Notes: generated from the sequence alone by a model not told the origin. A stretch of 64,000 bases of DNA from Cloacimonetes bacterium UBA5835 (GCA_002432865.1 DJGX01000049.1:1-64000); one strand, 5' to 3'; shown: positions 16,115 to 26,008, counted from the first letter of the stretch. Numbers and translations: made by a program.

Positions 16115-17452
16115 TTAATCCTCTTCTTCTTTTTTGCGCCCCTTAAAAATAAGTTTGATGCTAACTCCTTCAAATTTGAATGCTTCACGCAATTGGTTAT
16201 GAAGAAATCTGCGGTAATTTTCAGTTATCAACGAAGGGGTATTGCAAAAGAAAATAAAAGTAGGTGGTTTTATTTGTGCCTGCGTTATATAAAATATTTT
16301 TATATGTTTTCCACTTGGATGGGTGGGAGGTCTATGCATAACTACAGTTTCCATAAAACGATTCAATTCAGAAGTAGGAATCCGCTTTTCGCTTTCTTCT
16401 TGAATTTTGGTCACTGTTTCCATAATGCGATTAATCCGCTGGCTCGTTTTTGCAGAAATAAAAAGCACAGGAGCAAATTGCAAGAACGGCATCTGTGTAT
16501 GCAAGTTTTGTAAGTACTTATTTACTGTATTTGTTTCTTTTTCTACTAAGTCCCATTTATTATACACAACCAGAATCTCTTTCATTTTGCGTTTGGCATA
16601 GCTGGCAATTTTAATGTCTTGAACGCTAAGTTCTTCATCAGCAGCAAGAACTAAAACTACAATATCAGCTCTGTCTACAGCTTCAATTGTCCTTAAGTTA
16701 GAAAAATATTCCACTCCATAATTTACTCTGGTTTTGCGTCGGAGTCCTGCTGTATCTATTAAAACATAATCCTTATTGTGATAGCGGAAAGGGCTATCTA
16801 TAGAATCTCTTGTTGTTCCTGGAATATCAGTTACAATTAATTTTGGATTACCTAAAAGTAGATTAGCGATAGAACTTTTACCTACATTGGGTTTTCCCAC
16901 AACGGCAATCTTTGTAACAGAAGGTTTATCCTCACTCTGATAAGCGTTTTGAGTGCCAGGAATCCGTTCAATGAGAGCATCTAAAAAATCACCAGTATTA
17001 CGACCATGGGAAGCAGAAAGAGGAAAAGCATCACCTAAACCCAACTGCAAAAAATCATACAGTTCCCATTCATATTTTTCGTTATCAGCTTTATTAGCAA
17101 CGAGCATAACTTTGTCTCGATGTGGATAAAGAATTTTGGCAATATCTCTATCAATATCTGTAGCCCCAGTTTGAGCATCTACCATAAATATTATCAGGTC
17201 GCTTTCCTCGATGGCTAAAAGTGCCTGGTGTTTAACCATTTTGTCTATGGTTTCAGTGCTGTCAAAAACAATTCCACCAGTATCAACAAGTTTAAATTCT
17301 TTGCCATTCCACTGCACATCTTCATATTTACGATCACGTGTTACGCCTGCTTCAAAATCTACAATAGCAATGCGTTTACGACACAAACGATTGAACAATG
17401 TAGATTTTCCTACATTGGGACGGCCTACGATAGAAACAATGTATTTTCTCAT
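16115..17452 (-). CDS. der: GTPase Der (EngA), 50S assembly factor
   Basis: A 445-residue double GTPase needed for large-subunit maturation. Two P-loops are visible, GRPNVGKST (residue about 9) and GKPNVGKSS (about 185), each with its own DTGG/DTAG switch and NKAD/NKWD specificity motif. The C-terminal KH-like domain (about 355-445) ends in a lysine-rich, acidic tail RKKEEED. It is the first gene of the 17-gene leftward run, and about 45 bases separate it from the four-helix-bundle gene upstream. Confidence 0.96.
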   Translation of the reverse strand: MRKYIVSIVGRPNVGKSTLFNRLCRKRIAIVDFEAGVTRDRKYEDVQWNGKEFKLVDTGGIVFDSTETIDKMVKHQALLAIEESDLIIFMVDAQTGATDIDRDIAKILYPHRDKVMLVANKADNEKYEWELYDFLQLGLGDAFPLSASHGRNTGDFLDALIERIPGTQNAYQSEDKPSVTKIAVVGKPNVGKSSIANLLLGNPKLIVTDIPGTTRDSIDSPFRYHNKDYVLIDTAGLRRKTRVNYGVEYFSNLRTIEAVDRADIVVLVLAADEELSVQDIKIASYAKRKMKEILVVYNKWDLVEKETNTVNKYLQNLHTQMPFLQFAPVLFISAKTSQRINRIMETVTKIQEESEKRIPTSELNRFMETVVMHRPPTHPSGKHIKIFYITQAQIKPPTFIFFCNTPSLITENYRRFLHNQLREAFKFEGVSIKLIFKGRKKEEED

Positions 17453-17496
17453 ATTATCTTTAATTTCAGCAAGAAAGCAGTATTAATATAAACAGG

Positions 17497-17868
17497 TTAT
17501 ACGGTTCTTTCATTAACCTTATGGTCATTAAAATATCCGGATATTTGAGAGCGGATCAGATTTATCAGGGCAAAACACTTATCCGTTTGTTCTGCTTTTA
17601 GATAACTAATATCATTGGCAACGATAAGCTGAGTTTCCAGTTCTCTCAATTTCATAAAAGCTATTTCCAAATATTCAATATCTATATTATGATCTTCAAT
17701 TTGTACACTCATAGCTATATTGGAAGGAACGGCAATTGAAGTTTGTAACATATCAGTGGCTAAACTAAAAGAATGGCTTTCGGGCAATTCACTAGTTAAT
17801 TTGTAAACCATTACTGCTAAATCAATACCATTCTTCCAAGCCTCAAGGTCTTTATATGTTTCCATCAT
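17497..17868 (-). CDS. Four-helix-bundle protein (S23/IVP family)
   Basis: A 123-residue protein of the four-helix-bundle family once found in 23S rRNA intervening sequences. The N-terminal YKDLEAWKNGIDLAVMVYKL is the family start, with a conserved LEIAFMKLRELETQL in the third helix. Function is unknown; many FCB and cyanobacterial genomes carry several stand-alone copies. AAGGAG lies four bases before the ATG at 17868 and seven before the ATG at 17865, so the second codon may be the real start. It is not inside an rRNA gene here. Confidence 0.85.
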   Translation of the reverse strand: MMETYKDLEAWKNGIDLAVMVYKLTSELPESHSFSLATDMLQTSIAVPSNIAMSVQIEDHNIDIEYLEIAFMKLRELETQLIVANDISYLKAEQTDKCFALINLIRSQISGYFNDHKVNERTV

Positions 17869-18160
17869 AATACTCCTTCTTGCTATCAGACCCTGTCATT
17901 TTATTCAGAGCCACACAAGTTTATGTAGTCAAATTTTTGAATTAGTTGATTTTGTCAACCTCCGTTTAGTGAAATATGAGTATTTTGTCCTTAAAGTTAT
18001 TCAAAACACTTTTTTTGGGGAAGAGCGTTATCTTTTTACTCTCTGTAAAGCGATTCATTTCATTATTACTACATCTGAAAAAGCTCGTAAATTTGTAATA
18101 ATAAGATCCATTCTAAGTTCTTGGGCATACATAAATTCATTTTCTATGCACTTGTTCTGC

Positions 18161-18189
18161 TTGACAAAAATAATATCTATTTCTATAGT
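18161..18189 (+). promoter_or_regulatory. Near-consensus promoter placing the NUDIX start at its ATG
   Basis: TTGACA (18161-18166) and TATAGT (18184-18189) are separated by exactly 17 bases. The predicted transcription start, six to seven bases after the -10, coincides with the ATG at 18196, and no Shine-Dalgarno sequence precedes the gene. This points to a leaderless message. Confidence 0.6.
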
Positions 18190-18195
18190 GAAATA

Positions 18196-18744
18196 ATGAA
18201 AAAACTTAGTTCTGCTAATTACAAAGATGTAAATTATTGTCTGCGTTGCGGGCATAAACTTGAGCTAAAAACAGATAGCGAAAATAAACTTCGTCCCCAT
18301 TGTTCTGCTTGCAATTGGGTATATTATAAAAATCCCATTCCGGCAGTGGCAATAGTACTTTTTAACGAAAATAATGAGCTTTTGTTAGTTAAGCGTCGAA
18401 ATGAACCTAAAGCAGGTTTTTGGGCTTTGCCAAGTGGATATATGGAAATAAATCTCACTCCTGAAGAAAATGCTATACAAGAATTAGAAGAAGAAACAGG
18501 TCTAAAAGGAAAGATAATGCATTGTGTAGGTTGGTATTATGGAGATAGTCCTATCTACGAAAGAATTCTTAGTATTGGTTTTCGGATGCAAGTAATTGGA
18601 GGAAAACTTCAAGCCGGAGATGATGCTGAAGAAGCAAAATTTTATCCCTTGTATAATTTGCCTGTTATTGCCTTTGATGCACATCGGGATTTTATTTCCA
18701 AAGAGATAGCCACGCATCAAGTAAACCTTGAAGCTTGTAGATAA
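18196..18744 (+). CDS. NUDIX hydrolase with N-terminal zinc ribbon
   Basis: A 182-residue NUDIX hydrolase. An N-terminal zinc ribbon (C-x-x-C at YCLRCG and C-x-x-C at HCSACNW) precedes the domain, and the NUDIX box is seen as GYMEINLTPEENAIQELEEETG (quoted in part: ENAIQELEEETG). This architecture is that of NudC-like and ADP-ribose-type pyrophosphatases; the substrate is not certain. The usual G at the start of the box (G-x5-E) is kept as G-Y-M-E-I. The start at 18196 is chosen because the zinc ribbon follows directly and a near-consensus promoter ends six bases before it. Confidence 0.88.
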   Translation: MKKLSSANYKDVNYCLRCGHKLELKTDSENKLRPHCSACNWVYYKNPIPAVAIVLFNENNELLLVKRRNEPKAGFWALPSGYMEINLTPEENAIQELEEETGLKGKIMHCVGWYYGDSPIYERILSIGFRMQVIGGKLQAGDDAEEAKFYPLYNLPVIAFDAHRDFISKEIATHQVNLEACR

Positions 18745-18840
18745 GATATCTATCTTTTTAATTTTTCGAGACTCAAGACCTAAAGACCTTCAGATCCATT
18801 TTAAGGTGGACAATCTGCATTTACAGAAAAGGATAAATTT

Positions 18841-21210
18841 ATGTACTATTATGTAATACATTTACCTTTAGATATACCGAAAGAATTGGTTTATTGTTCA
18901 TCCACAGAAATTGTGGAAGGATCCAGAGTATTAGTAAATCTCTCAGGACGTTTTTGGACAGGTATATGTGGAAGGAAAACAGTTCCAGAAGAGGGCAAAG
19001 ATATTAGATATAAAATAGTTACAGAAGTTTTAGATACTAGCCCTGTTTTATCTCCAGAATTGATGAAACTTGGTTATTGGGTAGCTGAATATTATCATTG
19101 TGCAGTTGGGAAAGCACTTTTTGCTATGTTACCTTCGCGTTTAATTCCTGAAATGGAAGCAACTATTACTTGGCTTGCACAAGAAATTCCAGAATCTTTT
19201 ATTTCACTTAAAAGTGCTTTGGATAAAAGTGAAAATGCCAATTTTAAGAATTTACGCAAGCTTCTACCCTCATATCCTTTATATAAAAAAATTGAAGAAG
19301 GAGAAGAACTGGGTTTACTGAAAATTGAGCGTAAGCTGAATCATAAAGATAAACCGCGCACAGTTAATTTTATTATTCGATTAGAACCTATTTTAGCTGA
19401 AGATATTTTACCTTTAAAACAGCGCGAGGCTTGGGAAAGAATTAAACAGGAAGAGCTATCTTTTCCAATGGCAAATATCAGTTCCACTATTTCTTACAGT
19501 GCCATTAAGGCATTAGTAAAGAAAGGCTTTATCAAAATTGAACCACGAAGATTTGATCCTGAATCTATTTCTTTCGAAAGTTCTTCTTCTCCCAAACAAA
19601 TAGAGCTAAATGAAGGTCAGCTTGAAGCTATAAAAGATATTTTACAGGGTTTTGGAAGTTTTAATGTAAATTTACTATATGGAATCACCGGTAGCGGGAA
19701 AACAGAGGTCTATATTGAACTTATTAGATATTATTTAAATAAAGGTAAGACTGTTATTTTCCTTATTCCAGAAATTGCCCTAACGCCTCAAATGGTGGAT
19801 CGTTTTCAAAGTAGTTTTGGGCAAATATTGGCTATTCAGCATAGTCAATTAACAGAAAAGGATCGCCTAATTCAATGGCAAAAAATTAAAAGTGGGAAAA
19901 AAAGAATTGTAATCGGAGCGCGTAGTGCCATTTTTGCTCCTTTGCCAGATTTGGGCTTAATTATTGTAGATGAAGAACATGAGAGTACTTATAAACAGGA
20001 TAGTGCTCCTCGTTATCAGGGAAGGGATTTATCTGTTGTTAGAGGTCAAATTCAAAATGCGCAAGTTATTTTAGGAAGTGCAACTCCAGCTTTGGAATCT
20101 TGGAATAATGCCTTATCCGGAAAATATAAATTGCAAAAATTGGAAAGCCGTCCACTGGATTATTCTTTGCCGGAAGTGCAATTAGTTGATTTAAGAGATG
20201 AATATGATCAAAGCTTAATTTCACCTATTCTTTTAGAGGCAATAGATAAACGGTTACAGAAAAAAGAGCAAGTTATTCTTTTTCAAAATCGCCGGGGCTA
20301 TTCATCTTTTATGCAATGCCTAAAATGTGGAAAACTAATTACTTGTACAAATTGTGAAATCAGTATGAGTTATCATCGCGACCGCGAAGAAATGCAATGT
20401 CACTATTGCGGAAACACTATTCCCAGTCCCCGAAAATGTCCTTCTTGTGGATCTTATTCTTTTGCTTATGGTGCCCCGGGAACTCAAAAAATTGAGCAGA
20501 ACCTAAAAATTCTGTTTCCGGAGGCTAAAATTTTAAGAATGGATTCCGATTCTGCCCGGAAAAAAGATACCTATAAATCTATGTATAATCGAATGAAAAA
20601 AAGAGAAATAGATATTCTTTTGGGGACACAGATGATTTCTAAAGGGTTAGATTTTCCTCTGGTTACTTTGGTGGGCATTATTATGGCTGATATATCCTTA
20701 AATCTTCCTGATTTTAGAGCTGCAGAAAGAACATTTCAATTGCTAACTCAAGTTGCAGGTAGATCAGGACGCAGCGACAAAGCGGGGGAAGTTATTATTC
20801 AAACTTACAATCCCGATCACTATGCCATCGTTTCAGCCAGCCAGCAAAATTATATCAATTTTGCTACAGAAGAACTTGGTTATCGTAAAAAACTATACTA
20901 TCCACCCTATTACCGTTTAGCCAGAATTCTTTTTCAAAGTACCGATAGCGAACTTCTGAAAAATGAAATGGCAGCGATGCAAGAGACTATATATCAGCTT
21001 CATAAACAATATCCTGTGCCACAATTACTTCTGTTGGGCCCTTCTGTTGCTCCCTTCAGTAAAATAAGCTCTTATTATCGTTATCACATAATCTTTAAAG
21101 CTGCTTCTGTAAAAATTCTGCAGAGTGCTATAAAAATGTTCAATTCTCTTTACACCTGCCCTCATCACATAAAAAAACAGATTGATATAGATCCAAATTC
21201 TTTAATGTAA
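18841..21210 (+). CDS. priA: Primosomal protein N' (replication restart helicase)
   Basis: A 789-residue superfamily 2 DNA helicase that reloads the replisome at collapsed forks. The N-terminal DNA-binding domain (1-about 200) is followed by Walker A GITGSGKTE (near residue 281), the DEEH box VDEEHESTYKQ (near 376), the zinc-binding insertion with four C-x-x-C pairs (CLKCG, CTNC, CHYCG, CPSCG; about 493-540) and the C-terminal helicase half with QVAGRSGR. Length and domain order are normal. The ribosome-binding site AAAAGGA lies just before the ATG. It is 96 bases after the NUDIX gene, so shared transcription is possible. Confidence 0.96.
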   Translation: MYYYVIHLPLDIPKELVYCSSTEIVEGSRVLVNLSGRFWTGICGRKTVPEEGKDIRYKIVTEVLDTSPVLSPELMKLGYWVAEYYHCAVGKALFAMLPSRLIPEMEATITWLAQEIPESFISLKSALDKSENANFKNLRKLLPSYPLYKKIEEGEELGLLKIERKLNHKDKPRTVNFIIRLEPILAEDILPLKQREAWERIKQEELSFPMANISSTISYSAIKALVKKGFIKIEPRRFDPESISFESSSSPKQIELNEGQLEAIKDILQGFGSFNVNLLYGITGSGKTEVYIELIRYYLNKGKTVIFLIPEIALTPQMVDRFQSSFGQILAIQHSQLTEKDRLIQWQKIKSGKKRIVIGARSAIFAPLPDLGLIIVDEEHESTYKQDSAPRYQGRDLSVVRGQIQNAQVILGSATPALESWNNALSGKYKLQKLESRPLDYSLPEVQLVDLRDEYDQSLISPILLEAIDKRLQKKEQVILFQNRRGYSSFMQCLKCGKLITCTNCEISMSYHRDREEMQCHYCGNTIPSPRKCPSCGSYSFAYGAPGTQKIEQNLKILFPEAKILRMDSDSARKKDTYKSMYNRMKKREIDILLGTQMISKGLDFPLVTLVGIIMADISLNLPDFRAAERTFQLLTQVAGRSGRSDKAGEVIIQTYNPDHYAIVSASQQNYINFATEELGYRKKLYYPPYYRLARILFQSTDSELLKNEMAAMQETIYQLHKQYPVPQLLLLGPSVAPFSKISSYYRYHIIFKAASVKILQSAIKMFNSLYTCPHHIKKQIDIDPNSLM

Positions 21211-21280
21211 ATTTAGTGGGCACTTAGGCAATATCGAAAAAAAACAATTGCTTTGTTTATAATTGCTTCCCTATTAGTAT

Positions 21281-21352
21281 CTCCTCATCCTCTCCTCATC
21301 AACCTGTCCTCAACTCGTTTTCAACTAGTCCTCAATGATGGGAGGAGTAGGA
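21281..21352. repeat. Palindromic intergenic repeat, copy 1
   Basis: A pyrimidine-rich half (TCTCCTCATCCTCTCCTCATC, about 21281-21300) is answered by a purine-rich half (GATGGGAGGAGTAGGAGA, about 21337-21354) as an imperfect inverted repeat. The loop contains GTCCTCAACTCGTT and TCAAC, words shared with the second copy at 61454-61549. It lies between the converging 3' ends of priA and the MBL gene, so it could also act as a bidirectional terminator-like structure. Confidence 0.55.
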
Positions 21353-21403
21353 GAAAAAGAGAATAAGTTGATAAGAAGAAAATCAGGTTTTGCTAAATGT
21401 ACT

Positions 21404-22189
21404 CTATATTTCAATAATAGGTGAAGGTCTATTTTGTTCTGCCACAATCAGATTAATATCGCTTCTGATGCTTTCCAAATAGTCCTTCATTGTTTTTTCG
21501 GCTAAAGAGGGAAGATTGTTTATTTCGCTCAGGTGTGCTAAAATCAAGTTTTTTAAACCTGGATGAATAAGGTTAGAAATCAGGCCAACTGCTTGAATAT
21601 TAGAAAGATGGCCTTGCTGTCCATGAATGCGCTTTTTCAGATTCCAATCGTAGGGACCTTCCATAAGCATTCTTTCATCGTGGTTACTTTCTAAAATAAG
21701 AGTGCTAACTCCGCTTAATTTTAGAACTGACAACTGAGTTGGATATCCCAAATCAGTTGCCACACCCATTTTTTTATTTGGTTCCGAAACAGACGAAAAC
21801 ACAAAATTACAGCTCTCGGCAGCATCGTGAGAAGAAATAAATGCTTCCACGCAAATATCACCAACTTCAAAACCGGAACCAGTATTAAAAATAACTATTC
21901 TATCGTTTATATTACCCAATCTCTGTTCACAGCGAGATAGAGTTGGTCGGTTTATGTAAATAGGTACTTTCAGTTTACGGGAAATGGAACCCACACTGCG
22001 AATGTGATCTGAGTGTTCATGGCTTACTAATATCCCGGTAATTTTGGATAGATCGATATTATAGAAATTTAAACACTCCAAAATTCTATGCATACTGATT
22101 CCCGCATCTAAAAGCAGAGCGGTATTTTCGGTTTGAATTAAAACGCAATTACCTTTACTGCCACTGGCAATAATAGCTGTTTGAAACAT
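21404..22189 (-). CDS. Metallo-beta-lactamase-fold hydrolase, WalJ/YycJ-like
   Basis: A 261-residue MBL-fold protein. Metal ligands are in SHEHSDHI (HxHxDH) near residue 57, with further conserved parts SSHDAAESCNFVF, GVATDLGYP, LESNHDERML and LAHLSEINN. This pattern matches the YycJ/WalJ family, linked in Gram-positive bacteria to the WalKR system and to DNA repair nuclease activity; no walKR genes are present here. It starts five bases after the YhaM-like gene and is probably the last gene of the ribF-side operon. Confidence 0.85.
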   Translation of the reverse strand: MFQTAIIASGSKGNCVLIQTENTALLLDAGISMHRILECLNFYNIDLSKITGILVSHEHSDHIRSVGSISRKLKVPIYINRPTLSRCEQRLGNINDRIVIFNTGSGFEVGDICVEAFISSHDAAESCNFVFSSVSEPNKKMGVATDLGYPTQLSVLKLSGVSTLILESNHDERMLMEGPYDWNLKKRIHGQQGHLSNIQAVGLISNLIHPGLKNLILAHLSEINNLPSLAEKTMKDYLESIRSDINLIVAEQNRPSPIIEI

Positions 22190-22194
22190 AATTC

Positions 22195-23157
22195 TTAGAC
22201 AGGCCTATAGATTTTATAGTAACGGTTGTTTAGTTTGTCGTATTCTGTCCAAATGGCATTTTTGGGAGCTGATTCAATCAATTGAGCAACTCCAACTGTT
22301 TGAGCATCGAGATTATCACAATGGTGTAAAACAACTGCTTCCAAGGTTTGAGGCAAACGCACAGAGGCTTTTTCATATTCTCCGTGGTGAGATAGAATTA
22401 AATGTCGTAAATTTAGCAACAGCTCTTCTGGAAAACCTGCAATTTTAGAAGCTGTTTCACAAACTATTTGATCGGAAAGAGTTAGATGCCCGATAAGGCG
22501 TCCTATATCTGTAAAATCAATATTGCTTTTACTGTCGTATTCTTTTATTTTTGCCATATCGTGAAGTAATGCTCCGCTGATTAGTAAATCATAATCCACA
22601 GGATAGAGAGTGGAGGCAAATTCACATAAAGCAGCCACAGAAACAGAATGTTCAATTAATCCGTGTATATAATTATGGTGCCAACTTTTTGCTGCTGGCG
22701 AAGTTAAAAACTGTGTAAAAAAGTCCTTATCATCAAAGATAAGATGTAATAATCTATTCAGATATGGCTGCTTTACTTTATCGACAAACTCGAAAAAGCG
22801 TTCACTGAGAACTTCCGGAGCAATTTTACTGCGCATCAAATAGTCCTCTATATTGTATTCTGATCTATCGGCAAAGCGCAATTTGGAAACAGACAATTGA
22901 GTTTGACCTTTATAATTTACGACTGTTCCTTGAATATTGATTATATCTCCGGCATCAAATTGTTCTGAAAGTTTGGCTGCATCTTTCCATACATTAGCAG
23001 AGATGCTTCCACTTCTATCTTGCAATTTTAAACGCAGATAGAAATCATTTTTGCCTTCGCGAAGTTCTTTTTCAGCAACCAGAAATAAACCGGATATTTC
23101 CTGATTTACCTTCTGATGCAATTCGGAAATAGTTAAACGATCTGTCATAACATCCAT
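22195..23157 (-). CDS. YhaM-like 3'-5' exonuclease (OB fold plus HD domain)
   Basis: A protein of about 320 residues with an N-terminal OB-fold nucleic-acid-binding domain (about 10-95, LQDRSGSISANVWKDA) and a C-terminal HD phosphohydrolase domain (H in NYIHGLIEHSVSVA, HD in LLHDMAKIKEYD, and LSHHGEYE). YhaM enzymes trim RNA or DNA 3' ends. The frame extends to a GTG at 23160; ATG at 23157 overlaps the TGA of the preceding gene by one base, and ATG at 23148 is another choice. Confidence 0.85.
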   Translation of the reverse strand: MDVMTDRLTISELHQKVNQEISGLFLVAEKELREGKNDFYLRLKLQDRSGSISANVWKDAAKLSEQFDAGDIINIQGTVVNYKGQTQLSVSKLRFADRSEYNIEDYLMRSKIAPEVLSERFFEFVDKVKQPYLNRLLHLIFDDKDFFTQFLTSPAAKSWHHNYIHGLIEHSVSVAALCEFASTLYPVDYDLLISGALLHDMAKIKEYDSKSNIDFTDIGRLIGHLTLSDQIVCETASKIAGFPEELLLNLRHLILSHHGEYEKASVRLPQTLEAVVLHHCDNLDAQTVGVAQLIESAPKNAIWTEYDKLNNRYYKIYRPV

Positions 23158-25106
23158 CACTTTATAATACTAATTTTTTTAATTTGTTTAATAGCTTTGC
23201 CCCGTTCAGAAGTTTCGCTTTGCACAAAATATATTCCGGAAGCGGGAAAAACCTCAAAGGGGACATTTACTTCTGCATTTATTAATCCCGTTGTGAAAAT
23301 CTTCTGTCCTTTCAGATTATAAACGGTAAAAACAGATGGGGAAGTGAACCCGGATATTTTTAAGGACTGTCCATTATTAAGAGGATTGGGATATATTTTT
23401 AAATTTGGACGAGGTAAATTATCATCAGAATTAGCCACCGTCCACCCATAAGGCAAAGTTGCACATTTAGCATAAAAAACTTGGCCTCCATTAGTGTAAG
23501 AATTTTGTAGCCAATAATATACGCGGTAGCTTTTTAAAGAATCCAGTTCAGAGGTATTTATTATCAAATCAATTTCCATACTACTATGCAGATTGATTGT
23601 GCTGCTTATTGGTTCGTTATACACCAGCCATTTTTTAAGAGTATAAAGCGATCTATTCTCAAAATTATTTTCCTCAAAAATTGCAGCGAAAAATTTGGGA
23701 TAGATAGCAGAAGTTGATGACCACTCAAATAGAGTAGTGCTGTCATTACTTAAGGTAATATTTAAAAGTAAGTTTTCAGGATTGTCAGGATCTAAAATAT
23801 TAATTCTGGTTTCACTGCTGGAAATAAAACTTCTTTTTTCTTGTGCGGAAGAAATAGCAGTTAGAATTTGTTCAGAATCGGCAGCAAGAGGTAGATGAAA
23901 TCTTTTATAACCATCTACAACAGTTTGAGGTAAAGAATTCATTTGGTAGAAATTAAATCTTTGTGATGCGCCTAAACAAGAAAGATAATCTGCCTGATTG
24001 GGAATGTAAAGTAAATGATGTAAACCTGAATCATCTCTGGGAATATCATCTGTTTCAAAAGTATAACGCCTAAAATATTCAATTAGATGACAGCTGCCTG
24101 TTTCCATAAAGACATTATAATATCGAGCAGGGAGAACAACCGAGGGATGGTTTTTAAAGGCAAGACTCACTTTTACTTCAGTTGGTTCTCGATTAAATGT
24201 GATACCTTCGGAACTAACAACCCGTAAAGAATCCCTGGTATTTATATTCTGTAAAGGGATTAGCAGATATTGATCCAATTGTAACATAGGATCAGAAAAA
24301 TGTACACTAAGAGTATCTGTGATAGGAAAATTACTATGATTATAAACAGTTACGGAAGGATATACGGTGGAAGAAGGCAAAATGTTTTCTGGAAGTGTAA
24401 AATTCAACAATTCCAGATCAGTATTCAGCAAATTAAAATCACCAACGGCACTTATCCTTATCTCACAGGCAAAACCTGCTGAAAATAAACTTTGCCAATA
24501 TTCATTCCCATGAACAGTAGTATTATAATAGAAACTGTTCTTCCCACTACCTTCGGAGGCAGAAATGTATTTTCCGGTTATGGGAGTGGTTAATTCCATA
24601 ACCAACCAAACAACCTGTAACGGATTTTGAATTTCTGGAAACACTATATTGGTTGGATTAGTGAAGAGGGTTATATTTTGCCAATCGCCACCCGGAATAA
24701 TAGAACCAGGAAAGTAAATTAAATCATTGTTCTCGGCATATTGCTCGTTCCAAAGGGAAACTCGCATTTCCATATTTTGATAGGGATTATAAATTTTGAA
24801 GCTGTTCAAAGAAAAAGTAGCAGAATCAGCTAATGGATATGCAGCTTTAAAATTGAAGCGAACAGCCCAAATAGTAGGACCAGAAAGATGATAGTCATCA
24901 GCTAAATTATGATAGCGAAACTGGTATATTTTGCTGTCTTCAATATCTTTAATACCACTTCCAGGAACCACTTGAAGAGGAGATATAGCATTACTCATTA
25001 TAGGTATAAGCATTAGGAAAAAAAGAATAATGAGATGAACTAGAAAATTGATAATTTTCTGCTTTCCTGAAATGTAGTATCCCGAAGAAGTGATAAATAA
25101 TTTCAT
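23157..25106 (-). CDS. Secreted protein with C-terminal sorting (T9SS-type) domain
   Basis: A 649-residue exported protein of unknown function. An N-terminal hydrophobic segment (about residues 18-42, ending IMSNA) is a probable signal. The body is beta-rich with no recognised catalytic motif; PSSTVYPSVTVYNHSN around the middle looks like an immunoglobulin-like CARDB fold. The last about 80 residues (from PNLKIYPNPLNNGQ) form a Por secretion-type sorting domain, ending in KKISIIK. It is coupled by ATGA overlap to ribF upstream and by one base to the yhaM-like gene downstream, an unusual place for a surface protein. Confidence 0.75.
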   Translation of the reverse strand: MKLFITSSGYYISGKQKIINFLVHLIILFFLMLIPIMSNAISPLQVVPGSGIKDIEDSKIYQFRYHNLADDYHLSGPTIWAVRFNFKAAYPLADSATFSLNSFKIYNPYQNMEMRVSLWNEQYAENNDLIYFPGSIIPGGDWQNITLFTNPTNIVFPEIQNPLQVVWLVMELTTPITGKYISASEGSGKNSFYYNTTVHGNEYWQSLFSAGFACEIRISAVGDFNLLNTDLELLNFTLPENILPSSTVYPSVTVYNHSNFPITDTLSVHFSDPMLQLDQYLLIPLQNINTRDSLRVVSSEGITFNREPTEVKVSLAFKNHPSVVLPARYYNVFMETGSCHLIEYFRRYTFETDDIPRDDSGLHHLLYIPNQADYLSCLGASQRFNFYQMNSLPQTVVDGYKRFHLPLAADSEQILTAISSAQEKRSFISSSETRINILDPDNPENLLLNITLSNDSTTLFEWSSTSAIYPKFFAAIFEENNFENRSLYTLKKWLVYNEPISSTINLHSSMEIDLIINTSELDSLKSYRVYYWLQNSYTNGGQVFYAKCATLPYGWTVANSDDNLPRPNLKIYPNPLNNGQSLKISGFTSPSVFTVYNLKGQKIFTTGLINAEVNVPFEVFPASGIYFVQSETSERGKAIKQIKKISIIK

Positions 25107-26008
25107 TTATCAAGTTCCGAAATTATCGTTCTGGCCATCGCTATATCCTTTTGAATAGCATCTTTTAGTTCATCTACCTTTTTAAACATTTTTTCTTCTC
25201 TAAAATAGCGGAGTAATTCAATTTCTAAGGTTTCGCCATAGAGATCGCCACTGAAATCAAGTATATGGGTCTCAATTTCTATTATTCCACTATTTTTCAA
25301 TGTTGGACTGATGCCAATATTTGTCAACCCGAAATATACTTTTTCTTGATAACGAATCCGGGATAAGTATATCCCATTTTTGGGAATTAGCTGATGCGGG
25401 TAAAGCAATTTTAAATTAGCTGTGGGAAAACCAATTTTTCTACCATTGGAATAACTGTGGATAACTGTACCGATCAAACAATATGCTCTTCCCAATAGAT
25501 TATTGGCAGTTTCAATTTTGCCAAGAGAAAGCAAATTTCGGATAGTGCTGCTGCTGATAGGTTTACCTTCATAAAGAAGTGGTTCCAAATATTCCACTCG
25601 ATATCCTAATTCTTGGGAATGCCGGCAAAGAAATTCATAATTTCCCTGACGCAAATGACCAAAATGGGAATCATAACCCATAACAATTACTTTAGGATGA
25701 AAAGTGGGAATAACATATTCTTTTAAGAATTTTAAAGGGGGAGTTTTGGCTAATTCAGGAGTAAAATCCAACAGCTCAATTCTGTCTATTCCAATCTTTG
25801 CCAGCTCCCTTTGTTTGAGGGTTATCGGACACAGCATTTTGGGTAAAGCTTTCGCTCTTAAAATGAAAGCAGGATGATCTTTATAACTGATAACCACACT
25901 TTGTAATTTCTCTGCTTGGGCTATTTCTACAACTTTTTTCAGCAGCTTCTGATGGCCTAAATGCAAGCCATCAAAGGTTCCAATAGTTAAAACTGAGTTA
26001 GTATTCAT
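25103..26008 (-). CDS. ribF: Bifunctional riboflavin kinase / FAD synthetase
   Basis: A 301-residue enzyme converting riboflavin to FMN and FAD. The N-terminal nucleotidyltransferase domain starts IGTFDGLHLGHQKLL (HxGH as HLGH) and contains VMGYDSHFG and SSSTIRNLL; the C-terminal kinase domain has GRKIGFPTANL and NGIYLSRI. Length is normal. It lies 153 bases after truB on the same strand and its stop overlaps the secreted-protein gene. No FMN riboswitch core was seen upstream. Confidence 0.95.
   Translation of the reverse strand: MNTNSVLTIGTFDGLHLGHQKLLKKVVEIAQAEKLQSVVISYKDHPAFILRAKALPKMLCPITLKQRELAKIGIDRIELLDFTPELAKTPPLKFLKEYVIPTFHPKVIVMGYDSHFGHLRQGNYEFLCRHSQELGYRVEYLEPLLYEGKPISSSTIRNLLSLGKIETANNLLGRAYCLIGTVIHSYSNGRKIGFPTANLKLLYPHQLIPKNGIYLSRIRYQEKVYFGLTNIGISPTLKNSGIIEIETHILDFSGDLYGETLEIELLRYFREEKMFKKVDELKDAIQKDIAMARTIISELDK

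Noticed and set aside
17497..17868. 23S rRNA intervening-sequence insertion
   Set aside because: The four-helix-bundle gene is of the IVP family, but no rRNA sequence flanks it; it stands alone upstream of der.
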